Shown here piece after piece: positions 25,208-33,872 of a stretch of 64,000 nucleotides of DNA; positions within the stretch are counted from its first letter, which is position 1, and every line of letters begins with the position of its first letter. Under the pieces are notes generated by a model. The model did no database searches, was not told the origin of the DNA, and was given only the letters and a program-made list of their open reading frames with translations. Source of the DNA: Clostridiales bacterium (lineage in GTDB: Bacteria > Bacillota > Clostridia > Christensenellales > Aristaeellaceae); NCBI GenBank assembly GCA_012837965.1, contig DUQF01000026.1, forward strand, positions 1 through 64,000. Reading direction: 5' to 3'. Made by a program: the position numbers and the translations under genes.

Positions 25208-25627
25208 ATGGCTACCTATCAGACCGAACAAAAGAAAGCCTTGGCGGATTGTTTAAGCCGTCATGCGCACCAAACAGCCCTATCATGCGATGAGGCGCTT
25301 TCTTTGCTTGCTCAAGACAAGGCCTATGATGTGAAACCCGGCAAAAGCACGGTGTATCGCCTGCTTTCTCAAATGGTGGAAGAGGGGCTGGTGCAGCGGA
25401 CGGTGGTCGCAGGCAAGCGCCAGGCAAGGTTCCGCTGGGTTTTGCCCGAATGTTCAAGTCACCTGCACCTTAAATGCACTAATTGCCAGAGGCTGATTCA
25501 TTTGGAAGCATCACTCTCCAAGATGCTCAAAGGCGCAGTTGAGGCGGCGGATTTTGTTATGGACATCGAAGAAACCCTCATCCTTGGTCGGTGCAAAAGC
25601 TGCGTAGAAAGGGGCGAATATGAATAG
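25208..25627 (+). CDS. zur: Fur-family regulator, probably zinc-responsive (Zur)
   Basis: Start at the ATG at 25208 after AAGGGGGGAG, giving 139 residues; the upstream in-frame starts would lie in the palindrome. The winged-helix N-terminus includes KPGKSTVYRLLSQMVEEGLV. Further on, SSHLHLKCTNCQRLIHLE carries the His and the first CxxC, and LGRCKSCVERGEYE the second CxxC, forming the structural zinc site. Zinc specificity is inferred from the znuACB genes downstream. Its end overlaps the next gene by 8 bases. Confidence 0.88.
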   Translation: MATYQTEQKKALADCLSRHAHQTALSCDEALSLLAQDKAYDVKPGKSTVYRLLSQMVEEGLVQRTVVAGKRQARFRWVLPECSSHLHLKCTNCQRLIHLEASLSKMLKGAVEAADFVMDIEETLILGRCKSCVERGEYE

Positions 25628-25892
25628 GCGGCGCATCACGGCGCTACTAATTGCGCTTAGCCTGTCGCTGCTATTTGTTTGTGCGGCGGCTCATATATGC
25701 GTGCACAACCATTCGGCCGGAAACTGTTCTGTGTGCGCACTTGTTGAGCGGACGGTTTTTGCCTTGCGCTTTGCTATTGCTTTTATTTTGTTTTGGTGTT
25801 TGTGTTTTGTTCAAACTTATCTTATCGGCGGCATAAAAGCCGTATGCCAAAAGGAAACGCCTATCTCCTTAAAGGTAAAAATGCTTAATTGA
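25620..25892 (+). CDS. Small membrane protein with a His/Cys cluster
   Basis: 90 residues, starting at an ATG that overlaps the end of the Fur-family gene. It has a basic N-terminus, a hydrophobic segment (about 6-24), a short cluster HICVHNHSAGNCSVCAL (His25, Cys27, His29, His31, Cys36, Cys39) and a second hydrophobic segment (about 47-72). The H-G-x-C-x-x-C pattern recalls small unannotated proteins next to zinc operons in other Firmicutes, from memory. Placement inside the operon suggests metal sensing, chaperoning or transport support. The function is unknown. Confidence 0.75.
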   Translation: MNRRRITALLIALSLSLLFVCAAAHICVHNHSAGNCSVCALVERTVFALRFAIAFILFWCLCFVQTYLIGGIKAVCQKETPISLKVKMLN

Positions 25893-25945
25893 TAAAGGCA
25901 ACTCTCCACCCTATCTATACTTTTACTTTATGAGGAGAATCAATT

Positions 25946-27025
25946 ATGAACCGTAAATTAACGGCGCTATTGTTGGCGCTTTGCATATTATTTTTTGTGA
26001 CTGGCTTTGCCAAGCAAGAAAAAATTCAGGTGGTTGCCACCACTTTTCCCTTGTATGATTGGGTAAAAAATATTTTAGGCGATGTGGGAAGCAAGGTTTC
26101 CTTAACCCTGCTTGAAGATTCAGGCGCCGATTTGCACAATTTCCAACCAACAGTGGAGGACTTTGTCAAAGTATCGTCAGCCGACCTTTTCATTTATATT
26201 GGCGGCCAAAGCGATGACTGGGCGAAAGATGCTATCAAGGAAGCCAAAAACAAAGAGCAGCATGCCCTTAACCTGATGGAGGCGCTTGACAAAATGGCCA
26301 AGGAAGCCGAGCGTGTGGAAGGCATGGAGGCGCACGATCATGACCACGTGCATGAGCATGAAGATGAAACCCACGCTGAACATGACCACGAACACGAAGG
26401 TGAAAATCACGACCATGACCACGAAGGTGAAGCCCATGACGAACATACGCATGACCATGAGGAGCATGACGACCATAACCATCATCACCATACCGATGAA
26501 CACATCTGGCTGTCGCTGAAAAACGCCAAGGTATTAGTGGCGGCTATCGCTACCGAGCTATCCGCTCTTTTGCCCGAAGATGCCGAGGCTATCCAAACCA
26601 ACGCCCAAAGCTATATCGAAAAGTTAGACGCTTTGGACAAGGAATACCAAGCGGTTGTAGATAGGGCTGAAAACAAAACCCTGCTTTTTGGCGATAGGTT
26701 CCCATTCCGTTATCTCATGGACGATTACGGCATCAAGTACTATGCCGCCTTTTCAGGCTGCTCTGCCGAAAGCGAGGCCAGCTTTGAAACTGTTGCCTAT
26801 TTGTCCGCCAAGATGGATGAAGAAAGCTTGAGTTGCATTTTCACCATTGATGGTTCCACCCAGCAGGTGGCCAAGGCCATCCTTGGCGCAAGCAAAGATA
26901 GCAATCGCCCTATTTTACAGCTAAATTCCATGCAGACTGTAAGTAAAGACCAAATTGACCAAGGCATCAGCTACCTTGGCATCATGGAAAACAATCTGCT
27001 TATCTTAGGGGAAGCCCTTTTATAA
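25946..27025 (+). CDS. znuA: Zinc ABC transporter substrate-binding protein
   Basis: 359 residues with an N-terminal signal-like segment (MNRKLTALLLALCILFFVTGFA) and no clear lipobox. The TroA-type fold has VVATTFPLYDWVKNI, a metal-ligand His in DLHNFQPT, a long His/Asp/Glu-rich loop at about residues 131-191 typical of zinc-binding members, HIWLSLKNA with another His, and FGDRFPFRYL, where many relatives have GHDAF. The last metal residue is expected in the TIDGS region. An AAAGGAG-like GAGGAG site precedes the ATG. It delivers zinc to ZnuBC. Confidence 0.94.
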   Translation: MNRKLTALLLALCILFFVTGFAKQEKIQVVATTFPLYDWVKNILGDVGSKVSLTLLEDSGADLHNFQPTVEDFVKVSSADLFIYIGGQSDDWAKDAIKEAKNKEQHALNLMEALDKMAKEAERVEGMEAHDHDHVHEHEDETHAEHDHEHEGENHDHDHEGEAHDEHTHDHEEHDDHNHHHHTDEHIWLSLKNAKVLVAAIATELSALLPEDAEAIQTNAQSYIEKLDALDKEYQAVVDRAENKTLLFGDRFPFRYLMDDYGIKYYAAFSGCSAESEASFETVAYLSAKMDEESLSCIFTIDGSTQQVAKAILGASKDSNRPILQLNSMQTVSKDQIDQGISYLGIMENNLLILGEALL

Positions 27026-27033
27026 CGATACTT

Positions 27034-27078
27034 GCCGCTTGCCGGAAGGCTAAGCGTTTTTTGGCAAGCGGCTTTTCT
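27034..27078 (+). terminator. znuA-znuC intercistronic terminator or attenuator
   Basis: GCCGCTTGCC (27034-27043) and GGCAAGCGGC (27063-27072) form a perfect 10-bp stem followed by TTTTCT. It lies between znuA and znuC, so it would make znuA more abundant than the transporter genes. Confidence 0.75.
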
Positions 27079-27092
27079 AAAGAAAGGAATAT

Positions 27093-27782
27093 ATGGCGCT
27101 TTTAACCGTTCAAAACCTGTCGGCGGGCTACGAAGGCAAGCCCGTCGCTTCCGGCATCAGCTTTTCTGTTAGCTCGGGCGATTATCTCACCATTGTGGGA
27201 GAAAACGGCTCGGGCAAGACCACCCTGATGAAAACCGTGCTTGGGCTTTTGCCGCCAGTTTCAGGTAAGGTGGAATTGGGCGATGGTCTTCGGAAGAACC
27301 GGATTGGCTATGTGCCCCAGCAAACCGCCGGCCAAAAGGGTTTTCCTGCCTCCGTCTTGGAAGTGGTGCTAAGCGGTTGCCTTGGGAAAAGCGGGTTGTT
27401 CTATTCCAAAAAAGAAAAAGACTTGGCCACAAAACAGATGCGGCGTATGGAAATCCTCCCCCTTCAAAACCGTGCCTACAGGGAGCTGTCCGGCGGACAA
27501 CAAAAGCGGGCGCTTTTAGCCCGTGCCCTGTGCGCCGCCGATAGCATGCTGTTGCTTGATGAGCCTGCGGCGGGGCTTGACCCTGTTGTTACCCAAGAAA
27601 TGTATGAGGTGATTCAGTCGCTTAATCGGGAGGGCGTCGCCATTGTGATGATATCTCACGATATTCAAGCGGCGCTTATCTACTCCAAAACCATACTGCA
27701 TTTGGCGGAAAAGCCCCTGTACTATGGCGACGTGTTTGGTTACAAGCGGGAATACTTTTTGGAGGGCGAACAACATGCTTGA
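27093..27782 (+). CDS. znuC: Zinc ABC transporter ATP-binding protein
   Basis: 229-residue ATPase with Walker A GENGSGKTTL (about residue 37), Q-loop VPQQTAGQ, signature LSGGQQKRALLARAL, Walker B MLLLDEPAAGLD and the switch His in ISHDIQAAL. These fit ZnuC/AdcC. Its end overlaps the permease start by 8 bases. It follows the attenuator at 27034. Confidence 0.95.
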   Translation: MALLTVQNLSAGYEGKPVASGISFSVSSGDYLTIVGENGSGKTTLMKTVLGLLPPVSGKVELGDGLRKNRIGYVPQQTAGQKGFPASVLEVVLSGCLGKSGLFYSKKEKDLATKQMRRMEILPLQNRAYRELSGGQQKRALLARALCAADSMLLLDEPAAGLDPVVTQEMYEVIQSLNREGVAIVMISHDIQAALIYSKTILHLAEKPLYYGDVFGYKREYFLEGEQHA

Positions 27783-28623
27783 AACATTACTACACTACCT
27801 AAGCTTTCCTTTTGTGCGCTATGCCCTGATTGTAGGGGTGCTGATTGCGCTTTGTTCATCCCTGCTTGGTGTAGTATTGGTGTTGAAGCGCCTAAGTTAC
27901 ATTGGCGATAGTCTCAGCCACATTGCCTTTGGCGCTATGGCGGCGGCGACGGCGCTGAACCTGAGCGATAACCTTTTGCTGGTGTTGCCCGTAACCATTG
28001 TAGTATCCATCCTGATACTTTATAGTGGCGGCAGGACAAAAATTCAGGGCGATGCCGCCCTTGCTATGCTATCGGTGGGCTCCTTAGCGGTGGGCTATAT
28101 GCTGTTTAACCTCTTTCCGCCCAAAGGGGGCAACGTATCGGGCGATGTGTGCACCACCCTTTTTGGCTCCACCAGCATCTTAACTTTAACCAAGGAAGAA
28201 GTGTGGTTAAGCGTGATTTTGTCGGCGGCGGTGGTTATTCTCTTTGTTATTTTTTATCACCGTATCTTCAGCCTCACCTTTGATGAAGACTTTGCCAGGG
28301 CAACGGGCATGAGAACGGGACTGTATCAATTGGGTATGGCGGCGGTGGTGGCTACGGTCATTTCCCTTGCAATGAATTTGGTGGGGTCACTGCTTATTTC
28401 CGCCCTGCTTGTGTTTCCGGCGCTTTCCAGTATGCGGGTGTTTCATTCTTTCAAAAAGGTGGTTATTTGCTCGGCAATCTTTGGCGTTAGCGCAGCCCTG
28501 CTTGGGCTATTGGTATCCATTTTGGTGGGGACGCCCGTAGGCGCCACCATTGTTGCGGCGGATATGGCGGGTTTTTTCCTGTTTGGTCTGATTGGCCTCT
28601 TCAAGAAAGGAAGGACGGCCTGA
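27775..28623 (+). CDS. znuB: Zinc ABC transporter permease
   Basis: Start at the ATG at 27775 (MLETLLHYLSFPFVRYALIVG) with GGAGGG 8 bases upstream; 282 residues. About 8-9 helices with the ABC-3 family motifs LKRLSYIGDSLSHIAFGAMA and ALLVFPALSSM. Its first codons overlap znuC and its stop overlaps the start of the lipoprotein gene by one base, so all three are translationally coupled. Confidence 0.95.
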   Translation: MLETLLHYLSFPFVRYALIVGVLIALCSSLLGVVLVLKRLSYIGDSLSHIAFGAMAAATALNLSDNLLLVLPVTIVVSILILYSGGRTKIQGDAALAMLSVGSLAVGYMLFNLFPPKGGNVSGDVCTTLFGSTSILTLTKEEVWLSVILSAAVVILFVIFYHRIFSLTFDEDFARATGMRTGLYQLGMAAVVATVISLAMNLVGSLLISALLVFPALSSMRVFHSFKKVVICSAIFGVSAALLGLLVSILVGTPVGATIVAADMAGFFLFGLIGLFKKGRTA

Positions 28624-29228
28624 TGAAAAAAGTATTGCTATCCATTTTACTTGTTGTAAGCTTTTTGTTGTTGACATCTTGCGGCGATAAAACTGAAGCG
28701 CCTTTGCCTTCTGCCACCCTAACCTTAGAAGAGGAGCTTGCCATGCAAACTATGTCGCCTGAATTTCAGGCGGCGCTGGATGCGCTCAATCAAAATGCTC
28801 CCACCCATCCGCCGACGCCCGCAAGCGCTTTGGACCCAAGCGCTACCGACTATCGGGAAATAGCGCCCATTACCATCAGTCCGCTAATCGATTGGGATTT
28901 AAGCCGCCTATCTACCACCATGGCCTTTGGGCAGTTGACGCATATGCTCATGTATCCTGAAACCTATGTGGGCAAGACTGTGCGCATGAAAGGCGTCTAT
29001 CGGCCGGCGCCCGACAGTGAAGGCAACATTGCCTATCATTTTATCATCATTTATGACCAGGCGGCCTGCTGCGAATTAGGCATAGAATTTGCGACAAGCT
29101 CTCGCTCTATCGTCTTTCCTATTCCGCTACCCGATGCCCAAATTGAATTAACAGGCGTGTTTGACTTATGCTATGACGTGGGCGAAGTCTTCCCCTGCTT
29201 GCGGGTCGAAGGCGTGACTTTGCTGTAA
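28623..29228 (+). CDS. Lipoprotein of the zinc operon, OB-like domain
   Basis: 201 residues with a classical lipoprotein signal (LLLTSC, Cys at residue 20). A Pro/Thr-rich linker follows, and the C-terminal half (about 105-201) has YPETYVGKTVRMKGVYRP, a CCELGIEF segment and a final LCYDVGEVFPCLRVEGVTLL. This resembles the C-terminal domain of YcgQ/TIGR03943 proteins, which accompany permeases and appear near zinc genes. The CC pair may bind metal. Its start overlaps znuB by one base, so its role is probably in zinc acquisition or handling at the surface. Confidence 0.78.
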   Translation: MKKVLLSILLVVSFLLLTSCGDKTEAPLPSATLTLEEELAMQTMSPEFQAALDALNQNAPTHPPTPASALDPSATDYREIAPITISPLIDWDLSRLSTTMAFGQLTHMLMYPETYVGKTVRMKGVYRPAPDSEGNIAYHFIIIYDQAACCELGIEFATSSRSIVFPIPLPDAQIELTGVFDLCYDVGEVFPCLRVEGVTLL

Positions 29229-29300
29229 AAGAAGCGAAACCAAGAAAAATCTTCCAATTCTCAAGGAACGGGAGAGCTTCTGTGTGCTGGATTTAGTTTA

Positions 29301-29309
29301 TGATATAAT
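29301..29309 (+). promoter_or_regulatory. Extended -10 promoter of the ABC exporter genes
   Basis: TGATATAAT (29301-29309) is a perfect extended -10. No convincing -35 was seen at the right spacing. It lies 33 bases before the TTG start. Confidence 0.6.
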
Positions 29310-29341
29310 AGCGACAACCCATCAAGAAAGGAGACGAAACC

Positions 29342-30061
29342 TTGCTGTTTAGTTTTAATAAAGTCTCTTTTTCATATGGAGCCGCAAAGGTTTTACAGAG
29401 CCTAAGCTTCAGCGGCGACAGGGGACAGGTGATTGGCCTGATTGGAGAAAACGGGGCTGGCAAATCAACGACCATCAAAAATATCGTACGCTATCTAAAA
29501 CCCGAAAGCGGAAACATTTTGCTTGATGGAAAAGATATTTTCAAAATCAAAATAGAAAATTACCCTGTTTCCTATGTTCCGGATACGCCGGTTTTTTATG
29601 AAGAGTTGTCGCTATTAGAACATTTGCATTTCATCCAAGCCATTTACCCACAAAACCAGACCTCAATTGATGAAATGCTTGACAGGAAGGAACTTCGAGA
29701 ACACGCAAACAAGATTCCGTCCGCACTTTCCAAGGGCACCAGACAAAAGCTGATGATCGCCATGGCTTTGTTGCGTGAGTATGAGATGCTTGTTCTTGAT
29801 GAGCCGTTTTCAGGCTTAGACCCTAAACAAATCGCTTTGCTAAAAGAAACGATATTGCAGCAGCGAAACAGGGGCAAGCTGGTATTGCTGTCCAGCCATC
29901 TCCTTGATTTGGTTGAAAACCTGTGCGATAAATATGTGATTATCAAGCAAGGAAAACTGGTTGCTGAAGGCTCAAGGCAGGAGCTGCTATCAAAAACCAG
30001 TTTGCCGCCCGATAGCGCAATGGAGCGCATTTACTTAAACTTGGTAAGCGCGGATGAATAA
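29342..30061 (+). CDS. ABC exporter ATP-binding protein (EcsA-like)
   Basis: 239 residues, read from a TTG at 29342 with GAAAGGAG 8 bases upstream; no better ATG is near. Walker A is GENGAGKST (about residue 38), the signature is LSKGTRQKLMIAMAL (Gly-Gly replaced by Lys-Gly, seen in EcsA-type ATPases), Walker B is MLVLDEPFSGLD, and SSHLLDL carries the switch His. It overlaps the permease gene by 8 bases. EcsAB affects secretion and membrane proteolysis in Bacillus; whether this pair does the same is inferred from similarity only. Confidence 0.85.
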   Translation: MLFSFNKVSFSYGAAKVLQSLSFSGDRGQVIGLIGENGAGKSTTIKNIVRYLKPESGNILLDGKDIFKIKIENYPVSYVPDTPVFYEELSLLEHLHFIQAIYPQNQTSIDEMLDRKELREHANKIPSALSKGTRQKLMIAMALLREYEMLVLDEPFSGLDPKQIALLKETILQQRNRGKLVLLSSHLLDLVENLCDKYVIIKQGKLVAEGSRQELLSKTSLPPDSAMERIYLNLVSADE

Positions 30062-31334
30062 CCGTGTGCGTGTGTTCATATTAAAAAACAAATTCCGCCT
30101 CTTTTTAGGCGTCATTCGGCATATGTGGCTGACGATTCTCGGCTTAATTGCTGCCGGCGGCGTTTTAATGTATCAACTTCTGTTTGCTTTCTTTCACATG
30201 AAAAAGGGCGTCCCCTTGGATGGTCAATATATACCCTATGTTTTTTATGCAGTTATTATCTTAAAATTTATACAGATATTTTTGGACGATACGCCGGTAT
30301 TCAAGGTCAATGCCGCCACATTGCTACACACTTACAATACGGCGCTTTTTTCTCAACTTCTAAAAAGAAAACAATTCAAGTCCTTATTGGTTTCTGCTTG
30401 CCTTGCATTTATGATGACTTATATTTTGCGAGGGTTTGTTATTGGAAAAGGCTTTGCGCTTCCGTTCGTGTTTTTTACAATGTACCTTGCAAGCGGTACG
30501 CTCATGGCTTGGATTTACTACCATGGAAAGCGCTTAGAGAAATGGACGATAGCGTTTCTTTTTGGGCTTGCGACGCTTATGTTTTACAAAAGGTCGCTCC
30601 TTGGCGCCATCATTCTTTTTGTTATGTTGGCGGGGCTGGAGATTTGGGCATGGGGTTTTATGAAACTGAACGTTCCAAAGTATGATGCTCGCTTGCGATT
30701 CATGGATACGACTGCGGCGGCGCAAAGCCAAAATGACATGGCCAAGATGCACCAGCTTGCGGCGGAAAATAGGCCTCAGCATGCCTACGGAGTGAAGTTT
30801 CATCAGTTCCGGCCTTCCAAGCGTTTTGCGTTGACGGTCAAGAGTTTGATTGAAGTGATGAGGATTCAAAAGTCCCTCCTTATCATGATTTTCATCTTTC
30901 TTTTGGCAGGATGGGCGTTCATCCATACGAATGTACTAAGCCTCATTCCTTTCTTAGATAATCCGGAACTTGCCAAGGTACTTGCCGCTTATAGTGCGAC
31001 AAGCGCTCTTCGCATCTTGTATCAAATCACTACAGAACAAATGGAGACCGTATTAAACAAAAGGCTTTTGGGGCTTGCTCTTCCTTTTTCGGATGCGCAG
31101 GTTGTTTTTGGCTATATACCGGTTCCCATCATCATTAATTTTGTATTCTCTATTTTGTTTGGGGCGCTTTTCGGTCGGCTATCATACCTGTCATTTGTTT
31201 TTTGGCTGATTATCAATGTAATATACTTGTTTAGCAGCTTCTCATGCTTAAGCGGTAAGCGATTGAAGAAAACATTGAACCACTTAACGAATTTTCTTTT
31301 GTGGTTAGGCGTCTACTGGTATCTGATGGTTTGA
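30054..31334 (+). CDS. ABC exporter permease (EcsB-like)
   Basis: 426 residues with about 10 predicted membrane helices (first at about 24-45) and a soluble loop near residues 210-255. The ATPase upstream overlaps it by 8 bases, so they form one two-gene transporter. Length and partner match EcsB, but the family assignment is weaker than for the ATPase, and the substrate is unknown. Confidence 0.75.
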   Translation: MNNRVRVFILKNKFRLFLGVIRHMWLTILGLIAAGGVLMYQLLFAFFHMKKGVPLDGQYIPYVFYAVIILKFIQIFLDDTPVFKVNAATLLHTYNTALFSQLLKRKQFKSLLVSACLAFMMTYILRGFVIGKGFALPFVFFTMYLASGTLMAWIYYHGKRLEKWTIAFLFGLATLMFYKRSLLGAIILFVMLAGLEIWAWGFMKLNVPKYDARLRFMDTTAAAQSQNDMAKMHQLAAENRPQHAYGVKFHQFRPSKRFALTVKSLIEVMRIQKSLLIMIFIFLLAGWAFIHTNVLSLIPFLDNPELAKVLAAYSATSALRILYQITTEQMETVLNKRLLGLALPFSDAQVVFGYIPVPIIINFVFSILFGALFGRLSYLSFVFWLIINVIYLFSSFSCLSGKRLKKTLNHLTNFLLWLGVYWYLMV

Positions 31335-31413
31335 TGCGATTATAAAGCAAGCAAACGTTCAATGCTTGTTTCTTGACGGATGTTTCTTCCACCTAAACAG
31401 GACGGGGAGTTTT

Positions 31414-31443
31414 TTGTATGACGGCTTCAGTTTGTGATATAAT
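31414..31443 (+). promoter_or_regulatory. Promoter of the xpaC-telA operon
   Basis: TTGTAT (31414-31419), 18-bp spacer, TATAAT (31438-31443), with extended -10 TGA at 31435-31437. The start codon follows at 31466. Confidence 0.7.
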
Positions 31444-31465
31444 GTGCAAAGAAAAGGAGGGCGAT

Positions 31466-32176
31466 ATGGCAAAAAAGTACAGCCAAGACAAATCCCCACG
31501 GAAAGGGTTTACAACGGCCTGCATTGTCTTTGGACTAAGCAGCCTATTATATTCATCGATATTTAGCCTGCACACGGCCTGGCAGTATTTGCTTATGTTC
31601 GGCTTATCGGGTGTGGCGGCCTATTTTGGCTATGTCATGGGCTCAGGGCTTGATACAAGCCAGCAGGCCCCAAGGCGCAAGCCCTTGCCCAAGACCGGTG
31701 ATTCAACTGTTGACCAAATGGTGGAAAAAGGGCAGGCGATGGTGGAGCAAATCAGGCAGGAAAATCGTCTGATTGACGATCCCGTCCTCTCCAAATCCAT
31801 GGACGAGATTGAAAAGACCGCCGAGCGCATCTTTCGTGTGGTGGTGGAGCAGCCCAAGAAGGCGCCCCAAATTCGCAGGTTTATGAACTACTACCTGCCC
31901 ACTACGCTTAAAATGTTGTCCGCCTACCGCAAGATGGATGAGCAGCAGATGAGCACGCCGCAAGCCAACGAAATGCGACAAAAAATACAGAACGCAACCG
32001 ATATTGTTGTCGGCGCCTTTCACAAGCAGCTTGAACAGCTTCGTAAGGACGATATGCTGGACATTTCCACCGACATTCAGGTGTTGGAAACCATGCTCAA
32101 GCAGGACGATCTGACGGGAAAGGGAATCGGCAACATGGCCGCTCAAGCGACCGCCCAACAACTCAAGGAGGAATAA
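31466..32176 (+). CDS. xpaC: XpaC family protein (5-bromo-4-chloroindolyl phosphate hydrolysis family)
   Basis: Start at the ATG at 31466 with AGGAGG 5 bases upstream; 236 residues. Two hydrophobic segments (about 16-32 and 35-55) are followed by a helical domain with the family-defining FMNYYLPTTLKMLSAYRKM segment near residue 135. XpaC proteins are usually encoded beside TelA, as here (4 bp gap). The name comes from an assay phenotype; the biochemical role is not established. It may anchor TelA to the membrane. Confidence 0.9.
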   Translation: MAKKYSQDKSPRKGFTTACIVFGLSSLLYSSIFSLHTAWQYLLMFGLSGVAAYFGYVMGSGLDTSQQAPRRKPLPKTGDSTVDQMVEKGQAMVEQIRQENRLIDDPVLSKSMDEIEKTAERIFRVVVEQPKKAPQIRRFMNYYLPTTLKMLSAYRKMDEQQMSTPQANEMRQKIQNATDIVVGAFHKQLEQLRKDDMLDISTDIQVLETMLKQDDLTGKGIGNMAAQATAQQLKEE

Positions 32177-32180
32177 TTTC

Positions 32181-33377
32181 ATGAACCAAGACGCAACCGC
32201 AAAACAGCAGGTACCTACCCTAAGCCTTGACTCGGCCGCTTTTGACAAGCAAGCCCTTGAAAAAACGGTGGAAGAGCTTGAAAAAGCAACCCAGGAAACG
32301 GTTAAGGACGCCCCCATTGCGCCCGAAGCCGAGCAGGCCATTGCCCGGCAGTTTACTTCAAGTCTCAGCGAAGAAGAACTCAAGGTCGTACACGAGTTTT
32401 CCGAAAAAATCGACCTTGGCAACGCCAACCATGTGATGATGTACGGCGCCGACGCCCAGAAAAAGGTGTCCGACTTCGCCGACTCTATCCTCAACTCCGT
32501 TAAGACCAAGGATGCAGGCGACGTGGGCGATATGCTGGCGGATTTGGTGGGCGAACTTCGCCACTTTGAAGACTCGGCCGAGAAACCCAAGGGCATCCGC
32601 TCTTGGTTTTCAAACCCCGCCAAGCAGCTTGACCAGCTGCGGGCCAAGTTTGACGATGTATCCGGCAACGTTGAAAAAATCGCCGAAGCCCTGGAAAAAC
32701 ATCAGGTGCAACTGCTTAAAGACGTGTCCATGCTGGACCACCTCTATGATACCAACCTGCAATACTTTAAGGAACTGACCATGTACATTGTGGCTGGCGA
32801 AGAGCGGCTCAAAACCGTGCGTGAAACCACCCTCAAGGAGCTGAAAGAAAAGGCCGCCCAGACGGAAGACGCCATGGAAGCCCGTCACGCAGCCGACCTT
32901 GCCGCCTCACTTGACCGCTTTGAAAAAAAACTGCACGACTTAAAACTTACCCGCCAAATCAGCCTGCAGATGGCGCCGCAAATTCGTCTGTTGCAAAACA
33001 ACGATTCCTTGCTGGTCGAGCGTATCCAGTCCACCTTGGTTAATACCCTGCCCCTTTGGAAAAACCAGATGGTGCTTGCCCTTGGCTTGCAACATACTCA
33101 GGAGGCCGTCAAGGCCCAGCGGGCTGTGACTGACATGACCAACGAGTTGCTCAAAAAGAACGCTGAGAAGCTCAAAATGGGCACCATCGAAACCGCTAAG
33201 GAATCGGAGCGCAGCATTATTGATATTCAAACGCTGGTAGAAACCAATCAATCCCTGATCGATACCATGAACGAAGTGGTGCGCATCCAGGCCGAAGGCC
33301 GCCAGCAACGCATTGAGGCGGAAAAAACCCTTTATAAAATTGAAAATGAGCTAAAAAACCGCTTGGTCAACGGCTAA
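32181..33377 (+). CDS. telA: Toxic anion resistance protein TelA
   Basis: 398 residues, largely alpha-helical and coiled-coil. The segments around YGADAQKKVSDFADSILNSVKTKDAG (about 90-115), a WFSNPAKQLDQL stretch and the LLQNNDSLLVERIQSTLVNTLPLWKNQM region near residue 275 are characteristic of TelA/YceH proteins. Members were linked to tellurite and envelope-stress resistance, without a known enzyme activity. It follows xpaC by 4 bp and precedes a small membrane protein by 1 bp. Confidence 0.95.
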   Translation: MNQDATAKQQVPTLSLDSAAFDKQALEKTVEELEKATQETVKDAPIAPEAEQAIARQFTSSLSEEELKVVHEFSEKIDLGNANHVMMYGADAQKKVSDFADSILNSVKTKDAGDVGDMLADLVGELRHFEDSAEKPKGIRSWFSNPAKQLDQLRAKFDDVSGNVEKIAEALEKHQVQLLKDVSMLDHLYDTNLQYFKELTMYIVAGEERLKTVRETTLKELKEKAAQTEDAMEARHAADLAASLDRFEKKLHDLKLTRQISLQMAPQIRLLQNNDSLLVERIQSTLVNTLPLWKNQMVLALGLQHTQEAVKAQRAVTDMTNELLKKNAEKLKMGTIETAKESERSIIDIQTLVETNQSLIDTMNEVVRIQAEGRQQRIEAEKTLYKIENELKNRLVNG

Positions 33378-33378
33378 G

Positions 33379-33870
33379 ATGGACAATAAAACAACCGCTG
33401 TTTTAGCTTTTATTCTGATGCTGCTTTTGGTTGCGGCTTCCATCATGATTGGCGCCGGTCGCCACTATGATGGGCGGGCAAAGAAGCTGCTGAAGGAAAG
33501 CGAAGAGCTGATGTCAAGAACGGCAAGCTCTCAGGAAATTGAAGCTTACAATGTTAAAGTGGCGCGCTATAATGAGGATTTAGAAGAAAGTTTTTCCGGT
33601 AGGGTGGCCTCCTTTTTGGGCCAAAGGCCGCTTAATAAATTAAGCGTTGCTGTTTACAATCAGCCCCGCCAAGGCGATATTTACATTGTGGGCAGTAGCC
33701 TAAGCGGCATTCGGCTGTCGGCCATTGCTTGGGCCATTATCGGTTATGCCCTTTATCGCTTGCTTTACCGCAGGCGGGATGGCGATGGCTGCGCCTGCTG
33801 TGGCTGCGCCCCGCTGAGCTTTATTTTTGGCGTTCCGTGGATTGCCAAAAAATTTGGCTGGAGGAAATAA
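33379..33870 (+). CDS. Small two-helix membrane protein
   Basis: 163 residues, not recognised. Helix 1 lies at about residues 7-26; a soluble region (about 27-105) of helices and strands follows; helix 2 lies at about 110-128. The C-terminal tail has a basic YRRRDGDG stretch and a CACCGC cluster, then a hydrophobic SFIFGVPWIA. It starts one base after telA stops and ends two bases before the phosphodiesterase gene, so it is a firm part of the xpaC-telA operon. The cysteine cluster could bind metal or be lipid-modified. Confidence 0.72.
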   Translation: MDNKTTAVLAFILMLLLVAASIMIGAGRHYDGRAKKLLKESEELMSRTASSQEIEAYNVKVARYNEDLEESFSGRVASFLGQRPLNKLSVAVYNQPRQGDIYIVGSSLSGIRLSAIAWAIIGYALYRLLYRRRDGDGCACCGCAPLSFIFGVPWIAKKFGWRK

Positions 33871-33872
33871 GA

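Noticed and set aside
26326..26500. Repeat array in znuA
   Set aside because: The repetitive CAT/GAC codons encode the His/Asp/Glu-rich zinc loop, a normal feature of the family.
31703..32668. 321-residue minus-strand frame over xpaC/telA
   Set aside because: Antisense to two recognised genes; Ser/Leu-rich low-quality sequence.
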